This document shows positions 1 to 7,333 of a stretch of DNA of 8,833 bases, one piece after another. The position numbers and the translations under genes are program-made. Each line of letters begins with the position of its first letter. Positions within the stretch are counted from its first letter, which is position 1. The DNA lies in assembly GCA_041621405.1 (NCBI GenBank), contig JBFKAV010000144.1, positions 1-8,833 on the forward strand, written 5' to 3'. This DNA is from JBFKAV01 sp041621405. Its GTDB lineage: Bacteria > Pseudomonadota > Alphaproteobacteria > Rhodobacterales > Rhodobacteraceae. Under the pieces are notes generated by a model that had not been told where the DNA came from, did no database searches, and saw nothing but the letters and a program-made list of their open reading frames with translations.

Positions 1-1
1 G

Positions 2-523
2 CAGAGCGCGGCGGTCCACTCCGGCGTGCTGGACGCGAAGGGTGCGATCATCGCCACCCTCGACGGCGACGGCCAGAACCCGCCGGCCGACCTGCCGAAG
101 CTGGTCGCGCCGCTCCTCGAGGACGGCTCGCCCTGGCTCGGTCTCGTCGCCGGCCAGCGCGTGCGGCGGCAGGACACGCTGTCGAAACGCCTCGCCTCGC
201 GGTTTGCCAACGCGCTGCGGTCGTGGCTTCTGAAGGACGGCACCCGCGACACCGGCTGTGGGCTCAAGGCTTTCCGCCGCGACGCCTTCCTGAAGCTCCC
301 GTACTTCGACCACATGCACCGCTACCTGCCAGCCTTGTTCAAGCGCGACGGCTGGCAGGTGGAACTGGTCGACGTGGCGCACCGGCCGCGGCTCGCCGGG
401 CGCTCGAACTATTCCAACCTCAACCGCGCGCTGGTCGGACTCCACGATCTCGTGGGCGTCGCCTGGCTGATCCGCCGGCGCAAGAAGGCGCATCCCGGGG
501 CCGCGCGTCCCGAGGCCAAGTGA
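2..523 (+). CDS. Family 2 glycosyltransferase, DPM1/ArnC-like (5'-truncated by window edge)
   Basis: This is the C-terminal part (173 codons) of a GT-A fold glycosyltransferase. The reading frame is already open at base 2, and the GTG at 26 is internal, because good family sequence (QSAAVHSG) precedes it. Visible motifs are the metal/nucleotide-sugar binding DGD in TLDGDGQNPPADLP (fragment residues about 19-32), a basic RRQDTLSKRLASRFAN stretch, and the DTGCGLKAFRR motif encoded near 248-280. These are typical of polyprenyl-phosphate sugar synthases, which transfer a sugar from a nucleotide sugar to undecaprenyl or dodecaprenyl phosphate on the cytoplasmic face. The C-terminus ends in a basic RRRKK tail, and I see no clear pair of C-terminal transmembrane helices such as ArnC has. 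The next gene starts 1 nt after the stop, so the two are co-translated. The downstream GT39 is the expected user of its lipid-linked product. An RgtE-like role (polyprenyl-phosphate galacturonate) is possible, but the sugar cannot be read from the sequence. Confidence 0.9.
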   Translation, partial: QSAAVHSGVLDAKGAIIATLDGDGQNPPADLPKLVAPLLEDGSPWLGLVAGQRVRRQDTLSKRLASRFANALRSWLLKDGTRDTGCGLKAFRRDAFLKLPYFDHMHRYLPALFKRDGWQVELVDVAHRPRLAGRSNYSNLNRALVGLHDLVGVAWLIRRRKKAHPGAARPEAK

Positions 524-524
524 C

Positions 525-836
525 ATGACCGCAACGCTCTTCGCCTGGCTCAACGTCAGCGGCTGGTACGAGTTCTGGTGGGTGATGATCGGGCTTGGCG
601 GGCAGCTGTTGTTCACCGCCCGCTTCCTGGTGCAGTGGATCGCCTCGGAGCGGGCGCGCCGCTCCGTGGTGCCACTCGCCTTCTGGTACTTCTCGCTCGG
701 CGGCGGGGTGATCCTGTTCGCCTACGCGGTGCACCGCTGGGACCCGGTCTTCATCCTCGGCCAGTCGCTCGGCGTCTTCATCTATTCCCGCAATCTCTGG
801 CTGATCCATGCCGAACGCCGTGCCGCCGGACCGTAG
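525..836 (+). CDS. Small membrane protein of the LAB_N (lipid-A-disaccharide synthase N-terminal) family
   Basis: This 103-residue protein has three predicted membrane helices (about 13-35, 50-69 and 73-95). It carries the family signature GQLLFTARFLVQW (26-38), followed by SERARRSVVP, then the GQSLGVFIYSRNL block (79-91). The family is named for its similarity to an N-terminal extension of some LpxB proteins, but a stand-alone copy has no catalytic domain and cannot make lipid A disaccharide. It lies 1 nt after a polyprenyl-phosphate glycosyltransferase gene and overlaps the GT39 gene by 29 nt. Such proteins are often found next to these enzymes, and their three-helix layout recalls small-multidrug-resistance-like flippase subunits such as ArnE/ArnF. 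A role as accessory subunit or carrier-lipid flippase is therefore inference. The ATG at 525 is supported by a GAGG at 512-515. Confidence 0.9.
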   Translation: MTATLFAWLNVSGWYEFWWVMIGLGGQLLFTARFLVQWIASERARRSVVPLAFWYFSLGGGVILFAYAVHRWDPVFILGQSLGVFIYSRNLWLIHAERRAAGP

Positions 837-2259
837 CTGGCTTGGCCCGGCGCTCGGCCTCGTCCTCGCCATCACCGCCGCGCGGGTCGGGCTTCTGGCG
901 CTTTCCGAGGCCGACCTCTTCGTCGACGAGGCGCAGTACTGGCTCTGGGGCCAGGACCTGGCCTTCGGCTACTACTCCAAGCCGCCGCTGATCGCCTGGG
1001 TGATCCGCGCCGCGACCGAGCTTTCCGGCTCCGACGCACCGTTCTGGGTGCGGCTGCCGGCGCCGCTGTTCCACGCCGCGACGGCGCTGATCCTCGGCGG
1101 CACCGCCGCCCGGCTGGATTCGCCGCGCGCGGGCGTCGTCGCAGCGGCGGCCTACGCGACGCTGCCGATGGTGGCGGTCGGCAGCCTCCTGATCTCGACC
1201 GACACGATCATGCTGCCGTTCCTCGCCGGGGCGCTCGCCCTCTACCTGCGGCTCCTCGCCCCGGGCGGCGGCGGGCGGCCGCACCTGGCGGCGCTGGTCG
1301 GGCTCATGCTCGGCCTCGCCTTCCTCGCCAAATACGCCGCGCTCTACTACCTCGTCCTCGGCGCTCTGGCGGCGCTCCACCCGAACGCCCGCCCTGATCC
1401 GCGCGACGGCACCGCGCTCCTCGCCACCTTCGCCCTCACCGTTGCCCCGAACCTTGCCTGGAACGTCGGAAACGGGCTCGCCACGCTTTCCCATACGCTC
1501 GACAACACCGGCTGGAGCGGCGGCCTCACGCTCGATCCCGCAGGCCTCCTGGGCTTTCTCGGCGCGCAGTTCCTGGTCGCGGGCCCGGTGGCCTTCGCCG
1601 CGTTCCTCCTCGCCGCGCTCGGGCTCGCCCGGCGCGGCGCCGTCGCGGCCGAAGGGCTGCTCGCGGCGCTGTCGCTGCCGATCCTGGCGCTGGTCTCGGC
1701 CCAGGCGCTGATCTCCGGCGCCAACGCCAACTGGGCGGCGGCGGCCTACCTCGCCGGCCTCCTTCTCGCCGTTCCCTGGCTCCTCGCGCGCCGCGCCTGG
1801 CTCGTCGCCTCCTTCGCGGTGAACGGCGCGCTCGCGCTCGCGCTTCCCCTCGCCGCCACCCAGGCCGAGAGCCTGCGCTTCGGCGACCGCCTGATCCTCG
1901 CCCGCTATGTCGGGATCGCCGAGCTCTCCCGCGACATCCTGGCGCTGGCCGAGGCCGAGGGCGCGGCCGCAATCGTCGCTTCTGGTCGCGCACTGCTGGC
2001 TGACCTGCACTACACCGGCCGCGCCAGCGGCCTGTCGATCTTCGCCTGGCCGCACGAGGGCCCGCCCCGCCACCACTACGAGCAGCGCTACCCCTACCCG
2101 GGCACGGCCGCGGGCCCGGTCCTCGCGGTCCTGCGCGACGAGGCCGAGCTTCCCTGCGCGCCGCTCTCCGCCACGCCGATCACCCCAGTCCCCGGCGCCT
2201 ACCGGGGCGCGAACTTCACCGCCGCGCTGGTCCCGGCCGATTGCTGGGGCGACAGGTGA
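808..2259 (+). CDS. Family 39 (ArnT/PMT-like) integral membrane glycosyltransferase
   Basis: This 483-residue, very hydrophobic protein has around ten or more helices ahead of a smaller periplasmic-looking C-terminal region (from about residue 370). GT39/GT83 enzymes of this fold take a sugar from a polyprenyl-phosphate donor and attach it to lipid A, LPS core or protein on the periplasmic side. After the first helix comes the diagnostic first periplasmic loop: FVDEAQYW with acidic D40-E41, then GYYSKPPLIAW at 54-64, as in ArnT and rhizobial Rgt enzymes. The ATG at 808 lies within the 3' end of the LAB_N gene (29-nt overlap) with no good Shine-Dalgarno, so translation probably depends on coupling to that gene. 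The overlapping PAP2 gene follows directly. Lipid A or LPS core is the likeliest acceptor, by analogy with RgtD. ArnT-like aminoarabinose transfer is less likely because no aminoarabinose synthesis genes are visible. Substrate is not determined by sequence. Confidence 0.88.
   Translation: MPNAVPPDRSWLGPALGLVLAITAARVGLLALSEADLFVDEAQYWLWGQDLAFGYYSKPPLIAWVIRAATELSGSDAPFWVRLPAPLFHAATALILGGTAARLDSPRAGVVAAAAYATLPMVAVGSLLISTDTIMLPFLAGALALYLRLLAPGGGGRPHLAALVGLMLGLAFLAKYAALYYLVLGALAALHPNARPDPRDGTALLATFALTVAPNLAWNVGNGLATLSHTLDNTGWSGGLTLDPAGLLGFLGAQFLVAGPVAFAAFLLAALGLARRGAVAAEGLLAALSLPILALVSAQALISGANANWAAAAYLAGLLLAVPWLLARRAWLVASFAVNGALALALPLAATQAESLRFGDRLILARYVGIAELSRDILALAEAEGAAAIVASGRALLADLHYTGRASGLSIFAWPHEGPPRHHYEQRYPYPGTAAGPVLAVLRDEAELPCAPLSATPITPVPGAYRGANFTAALVPADCWGDR
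2246..2258 (+). promoter_or_regulatory. Ribosome binding site and GTGA start-stop overlap deciding the PAP2 start
   Basis: A GGGG at 2246-2249, 6 nt before the GTG at 2256-2258, lies inside the last codons of the GT39 gene, whose TGA (2257-2259) overlaps that start codon. This arrangement favours reinitiation by ribosomes leaving the GT39 gene, and supports GTG-2256 over TTG-2241. Confidence 0.55.
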
Positions 2260-2999
2260 GCCGCGTCGCGCTGTCGCTGCTCGCCGCCACTCTCGTTGCG
2301 GCGCTGGTCTTCAGCCTCTGGCCCGGCCTCGACCTCCTCGCCTCGGCGCCCTTCCACGACGCCGCCACCGGCACCTGGCTCGCCGAGGCCCCGGCGCTGG
2401 CCTTCCTGCGTGAGGCGCTCTGGACCGGGATGGAGATCGCCACTCTCGGGTTTCTTCTGCTCTTCCTGCTGGCGCTGGCCCGCCGCCGGACGGCCGCCGT
2501 GCCGGCCCGGCTCTGGGGCTTCGCGCTCCTCGCCATGGCTCTTGGTCCCGGCCTTCTGGTCAATGGCCTCCTGAAGGACAGCTGGGGTCGCGCGCGGCCA
2601 CGCACCATCGCCGAATTCGGCGGCGAGGCCGCCTTCACCCCCGCACTCGAGTTCGCCGACCAATGCGCCCGGAACTGCTCCTTCGTCTCCGGCGAGGTGG
2701 CCGCGGCCGCCACGCTGTCGCTCGTGCTCTGGCTCCTCGTCTCGGCACGCCTGCGGGGGCCCGCAAGGCCCGCCCTTGCCGCGGCGCTTGTGGCCGGCAC
2801 CGCACTCGCCGCCTTCCTCCGCCTCGCCGGCGGCGGCCACTTCCTCTCCGACATCGTTTTCGCCGCACTCATTACTGCACTTCCCACCCTCGCGCTCTGG
2901 CGGCTGACCGGCGCCGCCCGCGTCGCGCCGCGGCTTACGGTGGCCGGCCTGATGGCCGATATCCGGGCCCCTTTCGCCGCGCTTCGCCGCCCGAAATAG
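2256..2999 (+). CDS. PAP2-family membrane phosphatase (candidate lipid A / polyprenyl lipid phosphatase)
   Basis: This 247-residue, multi-helix PAP2 superfamily protein hydrolyses a lipid phosphate, with the active site normally facing the periplasm. Numbered from the GTG at 2256, the three motifs are KDSWGRARP (Kx6RP, 107-115), FVSGE (143-147, in place of the usual PSGH), and RLAGGGHFLSD (189-199, giving Rx5Hx3D with nucleophile H195 and partner D199). The histidine that usually ends the second motif is glutamate here, and the serine before the motif-3 arginine is leucine. I recall SGE variants in alphaproteobacterial relatives, so this is probably a subfamily trait rather than a dead enzyme. 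I chose the GTG at 2256 because it forms a GTGA overlap with the GT39 stop and has GGGG at 2246-2249. A TTG at 2241 would add five residues. The neighbours suggest removal of a lipid A phosphate (LpxE/LpxF-like) or recycling of the polyprenyl carrier. Confidence 0.88.
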   Translation: MSRVALSLLAATLVAALVFSLWPGLDLLASAPFHDAATGTWLAEAPALAFLREALWTGMEIATLGFLLLFLLALARRRTAAVPARLWGFALLAMALGPGLLVNGLLKDSWGRARPRTIAEFGGEAAFTPALEFADQCARNCSFVSGEVAAAATLSLVLWLLVSARLRGPARPALAAALVAGTALAAFLRLAGGGHFLSDIVFAALITALPTLALWRLTGAARVAPRLTVAGLMADIRAPFAALRRPK

Positions 3000-3002
3000 C
3001 CC

Positions 3003-3031
3003 TTGACCCGCCCCGGCCCGTTCCGTAGACG
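3003..3031 (+). promoter_or_regulatory. Predicted sigma70-type promoter of tRNA-Lys
   Basis: A TTGACC -35 element (3003-3008), a 17-nt spacer and a TAGACG -10 element (3026-3031) precede the mature tRNA by 11 nt. The -35 matches consensus in five of six positions, the spacing is optimal, and the weak GC-tolerant -10 is usual for stable-RNA promoters in alphaproteobacteria. It begins 4 nt after the PAP2 stop, so the tRNA has its own promoter but may also receive readthrough from the envelope-gene operon. Confidence 0.7.
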
Positions 3032-3042
3032 GACCCGCGCGT

Positions 3043-3119
3043 GGGCCCGTAGCTCAGTTGGTTAGAGCGGCTGACTTTTAATCAGTAGGTCGAAGGTTCG
3101 AATCCTTCCGGGCTCACCA
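3043..3119 (+). tRNA. tRNA-Lys (anticodon TTT)
   Basis: A full cloverleaf can be folded. The acceptor GGGCCCG (3043-3049) pairs with CGGGCTC (3109-3115), with one G-T pair. The D arm is GCTC/GAGC (3052-3055 with 3065-3068). The anticodon stem GCTGA/TCAGT (3070-3074 with 3082-3086) encloses loop CTTTTAA, giving anticodon TTT at 3077-3079. The T arm GAAGG/CCTTC (3092-3096 with 3104-3108) has loop TTCGAAT. Discriminator A3116 and an encoded CCA (3117-3119) complete it. It reads AAA and, through wobble, AAG. No intron or integrase gene adjoins it, and I see no second copy of its 3' end in the window. Confidence 0.98.
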
Positions 3120-3238
3120 TAGAAATCAATATCTTGAGAAGTGCGCCCTCTACCCACCGCAGGTCGAGGCACGGCTCCCGCAGGACGGATGGGGATACCC
3201 CGCTACGACCTGTGAAAAAGAACGGCCTCTTCGCCCGG
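3120..3238. other. Convergent spacer between tRNA-Lys and mtlK
   Basis: These 119 nt separate the tRNA 3' end from the stop of mtlK, which is transcribed toward it. The first 18 nt are AT-rich. The spacer holds a small GGGG-ATA-CCCC palindrome (3191-3201). On the minus strand a T5 run follows the mtlK stop by about 20 nt, but the stem before it is poor (about 3 bp), so I do not call an intrinsic terminator for either transcript. I see no credible small gene. Confidence 0.5.
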
Positions 3239-4705
3239 TCAGTCCTGAAGATAGTCGCGAAGCGCCGCTTCGGTCCCGTCGTCCCAGATCAGGCGGAGCC
3301 AGCGGGCAAATACCGACGCGAAGCGCTCGTCGCTTGCGAGATCGCCGTAATATTTCCGCTGATCGAGCCAGGCCTGCGGATTGTCCTTCGCGCGCTTCGA
3401 AGCGGCGATAAGTTCATCCTTCGCCGGGTCGTTCCACTCGATCGCAGAGCCGTCCTCGCGGAAACCGGCGCACATGCGCGACCAGGCCGCCTCGGCCAGC
3501 GCAAGCCCCTCGATTTCGCGGCCGGCGGACAATTGTTCGCGAATGATGGGCAGAAAGAACCCCGGATGCTTGGAAGACCCGTCCGTGGCAACCCGGCGCG
3601 TCGTGTCGACGATCTTGGGATTGGAGAACCGGGTGAAGATCAGGTCCGCGTAGGCCTCTGGCGCGAACTCGGGGACCGGCGCAACGGTTGGCGCGATTTC
3701 CCGCAGTGCGAGTTTCTTCACATAGGCCGAGATCTGGGGGTGCGACATGCAATCCGCGATCGTTTCGACACCGAGAATCTGCCCGGATTCTGCGATCACC
3801 GAGTGATTGGCATTCAGGATCCGGAGCTTCATCGTTTCGTAGGCGTGCACGTTGTCGGTGAACGTGGCCCCGACGTCCTCCCAGGCAGGCCGTCCGGCGC
3901 AGAACGCGTCCTCGATCACCCATTGCCGGTAGTTCTCGTGGGTCACCGGCGCGGCGTCGTCGATGCCCAGGCTGCGCACCAACTCCAGTTCCTTGGGGCC
4001 GGTGGCGGGGACGATGCAGTCGACCATCGCGTTGGGGAAGGCGGCCTCGGCGTCGATCCAGTCGGCCAGGGCGGGGTCGGAGAGCCGCGCCAGGCCTACC
4101 ACCGTCGCCCGGGTGATGGCGCCGTTGCCCTGCAGGTTGTCGCAGCTTTGCACGGTGAACGGCGCGAGCCCCGCGTCGCGGCGGCGCTTCAAGGCCGCGA
4201 CGATGGCGCCGAAGGCGGTGCGCGGCGCCTCCGGGTTCTCGGCGTCGTGGCGGATATCTGCGTGGCCGGCGTCGAAGCCGCCGGCGGAGGTGTCGACGTA
4301 GTAGCCGCCCTCGGTGACGGTGAGCGCGACGATGCGGATCGCCGGCTCGGCCAACTGGGCGATGAGCGCGCCATTGCCATCCTCGACCGGCACGAAGCCG
4401 ATCATCGAGCCCACCACCTCGGCTGAGAGACCGGCCGGGTCGAGCTCGATCAGTGTCGTGAGATAATCCTGCGCCGCGAGCCGCTTGCGCTGCGCTTCGT
4501 CGCCAGCCCGAACGCCGGCACCGATAATCGCCCAGTCCTGCGCCAGGCCCTGCTGCATCAGGCGGTGCAGGTACCAGGCCTGATGTGCACGGTGGAAATT
4601 GCCAAGCCCGATATGGACAATTCCCGGCGTGAGCGCGGACCGGTCGTAGCGCGGGCGCTCTATGCCCTCCGGCAGATCTTTCAGCGTGGCATTGGACAGC
4701 TTCAC
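3239..4705 (-). CDS. mtlK: Mannitol 2-dehydrogenase (long-chain polyol dehydrogenase)
   Basis: This 488-residue polyol-specific long-chain dehydrogenase/reductase oxidises D-mannitol, and usually D-arabitol or D-sorbitol, at C2 with NAD+ in the cytoplasm to give fructose or the matching ketose. The N-terminal Rossmann half opens with VHIGLGNFHRAHQAW (30-44), followed by VALTVTEGGYY (126-136) and SCDNLQGNG (187-195). The catalytic motif is KLRILNANHS (293-302), with lysine 293 as the base and Asn298 and His301 completing the site as in Pseudomonas fluorescens mannitol 2-dehydrogenase. Length matches the family. The start is a GTG at 4705, 1 nt after the sorbitol dehydrogenase stop, with a weak GGATGAG upstream. 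It is the last gene of the polyol operon, in the same position as in the Rhodobacter sphaeroides smo operon. Preference among mannitol, arabitol and related polyols cannot be told from sequence. Confidence 0.94.
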   Translation of the reverse strand: MKLSNATLKDLPEGIERPRYDRSALTPGIVHIGLGNFHRAHQAWYLHRLMQQGLAQDWAIIGAGVRAGDEAQRKRLAAQDYLTTLIELDPAGLSAEVVGSMIGFVPVEDGNGALIAQLAEPAIRIVALTVTEGGYYVDTSAGGFDAGHADIRHDAENPEAPRTAFGAIVAALKRRRDAGLAPFTVQSCDNLQGNGAITRATVVGLARLSDPALADWIDAEAAFPNAMVDCIVPATGPKELELVRSLGIDDAAPVTHENYRQWVIEDAFCAGRPAWEDVGATFTDNVHAYETMKLRILNANHSVIAESGQILGVETIADCMSHPQISAYVKKLALREIAPTVAPVPEFAPEAYADLIFTRFSNPKIVDTTRRVATDGSSKHPGFFLPIIREQLSAGREIEGLALAEAAWSRMCAGFREDGSAIEWNDPAKDELIAASKRAKDNPQAWLDQRKYYGDLASDERFASVFARWLRLIWDDGTEAALRDYLQD

Positions 4706-4706
4706 G

Positions 4707-5477
4707 TCAACTCATCCAGTTGCCGCCGTCGACGTTCAACGTCTGCGCGGTGATGTAGCGCGCCTCGTCCGAGGCAAGAAAGACGCAAGGGTCGGCCACG
4801 TCCTTCGGGTCGCCCATGCGGCCAAGGGGCACGGCCTCGCCCACCTCGCGCTTCTTCTGGCCCTTGGGCTTGTTCTCGTACTCGGCGAACTGGGCGTCGA
4901 CCACGTCCCACATCGGCGTGTCGATGACACCGGGGGCAATCGCGTTAACGCGGATCTTGTCGCCCGCGAGTTCCAGCGCCAGCGATTGGGTCACGGAGAT
5001 CACAGCCGCCTTGGTCGAACAGTAGACCGTGATGTTGGGCTCGCCGCGCCGGCCGGCCTGGCTGGAGAAGTTGATGATCGCCCCGCCGCCGCGCTTCCTC
5101 ATCGAGGGTACCACGGCCTGGATCGCGAAGATCGTGCCGCCGACGTTCACGTCGTACTGGCGGCGGTAATCCTCGACCGTGACCTTTTCGATCGAGGCCA
5201 TGTTGAAGATCCCTGCGTTGTTGACGAGGATGTCGATCCCGCCCCAGCCGTCCTCCACCGCTTTCACGCCCCTGGCGATGGAATCGACGTCCGTGACGTT
5301 CATCGCGACGGCCATGCCTAGATCGCCAAGGGCGCTGGCCGTCTCCTTGGCGTCTTCCTCGCGCAGGTCCGCCACGGCGACCCTTGCGCCGGCCTTGGCC
5401 ATGGCCTCGCAGATCGCGCGCCCGATGCCGCGGGCTCCTCCGGTGACGAGCGCCACCTTTCCTTCGAGACGTTTCAT
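4707..5477 (-). CDS. smoS: SDR-family sorbitol (L-iditol 2-) dehydrogenase
   Basis: This 256-residue classical short-chain dehydrogenase would oxidise D-sorbitol to D-fructose, and in the characterised enzyme also galactitol to tagatose, using NAD+. Visible features are the TGGARGIG nucleotide-binding turn (12-19), an Asp at 37 at the end of beta-2 (VADLRE) suited to NAD+ over NADP+, NNAG (86-89), Asn111, and the catalytic Ser139, Tyr152 and Lys156 (VYCSTK). The ending VDGGNWMS is, to my memory, the same as in Rhodobacter sphaeroides SmoS, which is also 256 residues. The ATG at 5477 forms an ATGA overlap with the smoK stop. The same frame stays open far upstream, but that part is only a shadow of smoK and smoG. 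With mtlK it gives the operon two routes into fructose. Confidence 0.93.
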   Translation of the reverse strand: MKRLEGKVALVTGGARGIGRAICEAMAKAGARVAVADLREEDAKETASALGDLGMAVAMNVTDVDSIARGVKAVEDGWGGIDILVNNAGIFNMASIEKVTVEDYRRQYDVNVGGTIFAIQAVVPSMRKRGGGAIINFSSQAGRRGEPNITVYCSTKAAVISVTQSLALELAGDKIRVNAIAPGVIDTPMWDVVDAQFAEYENKPKGQKKREVGEAVPLGRMGDPKDVADPCVFLASDEARYITAQTLNVDGGNWMS

Positions 5478-6478
5478 TCGATCCGAAGTCCCTTCGCGTC
5501 GAACTTGTGGATCTGTTCGGGGGCCGGTGTCAGGTAGACCGTGTTGCCATGGTGCACGTCGACTTCGCCTCCGGCCCGCACCGTCAGGGGATCGCAGCCG
5601 GGGATACCGTGGATGTGGATGAATGTGTCGCTGCCCAGATGCTCGGCGACGCCGACCGTGCCCTGCCAGGGTCCGTCGGTCTTCGAGATCGAGATGTGCT
5701 CGGGGCGGATACCGATCGTGTGCGCGTTGTACTTCACGGCCTCGCCGCCCTCGATCAGGTTCATCTTCGGCGAGCCGATGAAGCCCGCGACGAAGACGTT
5801 CTGCGGCGTGCGGTAGAGCTCGAGCGGGCTGCCCACCTGCTCGATGTAGCCGGCGCGCAGCACCACGATCTTGTCGGCCATGGTCATCGCCTCGACCTGG
5901 TCGTGGGTGACGTAGATCATCGTCGTGTCGAGCCGCTTGTGCAGCTCGCTGATTTCCAGCCGCATGCCGACGCGGAGCGCAGCGTCGAGGTTCGACAAGG
6001 GCTCGTCGAAGAGGAACGCGGCCGGTTCCCGCACGATCGCCCGGCCGATCGCCACGCGCTGGCGCTGGCCGCCCGATAGCTGGCCCGGGCGGCGGTCGAT
6101 GTAATCGCTCAGATTCAGGACCTGCGCCGCGTTGTTCACCCGCCGGTCGATCTCGGCCTGATCCAGCTTGGCCATCCTGAGCGGGAAGGAGATGTTCTTC
6201 CTCACCGACATGTGCGGGTAGAGCGCGTAGCTCTGGAACACCATGGCCAGTCCGCGCTTGGCCGGCGGCACCTCGGTTGCGTCCTTGCCGTCGATCCTGA
6301 TCTGCCCGCCTGACACGTCCTCGAGCCCAGCGATCAGCCGAAGCAGCGTGGACTTTCCGCAGCCCGAGGGGCCGACGAAGACCGCGAACTCGCCGTCCTC
6401 GATGGTGAGGTCGAGGGGCGGGATCACCTCCACGTCGCCGAAGCTCTTGGAAACCTTGTCGAGCGTTATGCGTCCCAT
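5474..6478 (-). CDS. smoK: Polyol ABC transporter ATP-binding protein
   Basis: This is the 334-residue MalK/UgpC-type ATPase that powers the two permeases at the cytoplasmic face of the inner membrane. The motifs are complete: Walker A GPSGCGKST (36-44), Q-loop Gln82 in FQSYALYPHM, signature LSGGQ (134-138), Walker B FLFDEP (155-160), D-loop SNLDA (162-166) and switch His192. From about residue 235 a C-terminal TOBE/MOI-type domain follows, including GIRPEHISI, the usual regulatory extension of carbohydrate importers. The ATG at 6478 follows the upstream permease stop by 12 nt and has a GGGGACAG ribosome site. The stop overlaps the smoS start. Intact motifs indicate an active ATPase. Polyol specificity is inferred from the operon, because related ATPases are interchangeable among sugar importers. 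Confidence 0.95.
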   Translation of the reverse strand: MGRITLDKVSKSFGDVEVIPPLDLTIEDGEFAVFVGPSGCGKSTLLRLIAGLEDVSGGQIRIDGKDATEVPPAKRGLAMVFQSYALYPHMSVRKNISFPLRMAKLDQAEIDRRVNNAAQVLNLSDYIDRRPGQLSGGQRQRVAIGRAIVREPAAFLFDEPLSNLDAALRVGMRLEISELHKRLDTTMIYVTHDQVEAMTMADKIVVLRAGYIEQVGSPLELYRTPQNVFVAGFIGSPKMNLIEGGEAVKYNAHTIGIRPEHISISKTDGPWQGTVGVAEHLGSDTFIHIHGIPGCDPLTVRAGGEVDVHHGNTVYLTPAPEQIHKFDAKGLRIE

Positions 6479-6490
6479 GGGTCTGTCCCC

Positions 6491-7321
<831 letters not shown>

Positions 7322-7333
7322 GTGCTTTCCTCC

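Noticed and set aside
778..2076. Minus-strand 432-codon open frame opposite the GT39 gene
   Set aside because: Highly charged, low-complexity antisense shadow of a hydrophobic GC-rich gene, with no family resemblance.
3191..3201. GGGG-ATA-CCCC palindrome as a terminator
   Set aside because: Only four base pairs with a 3-nt loop and no T-run on either side, too weak to call.
3134..4426. Long plus-strand open frame (430 codons) opposite mtlK
   Set aside because: It is antisense to a well-conserved dehydrogenase, has no recognisable domain and an Arg/Gly/Val/His-rich composition typical of GC-rich shadow frames.
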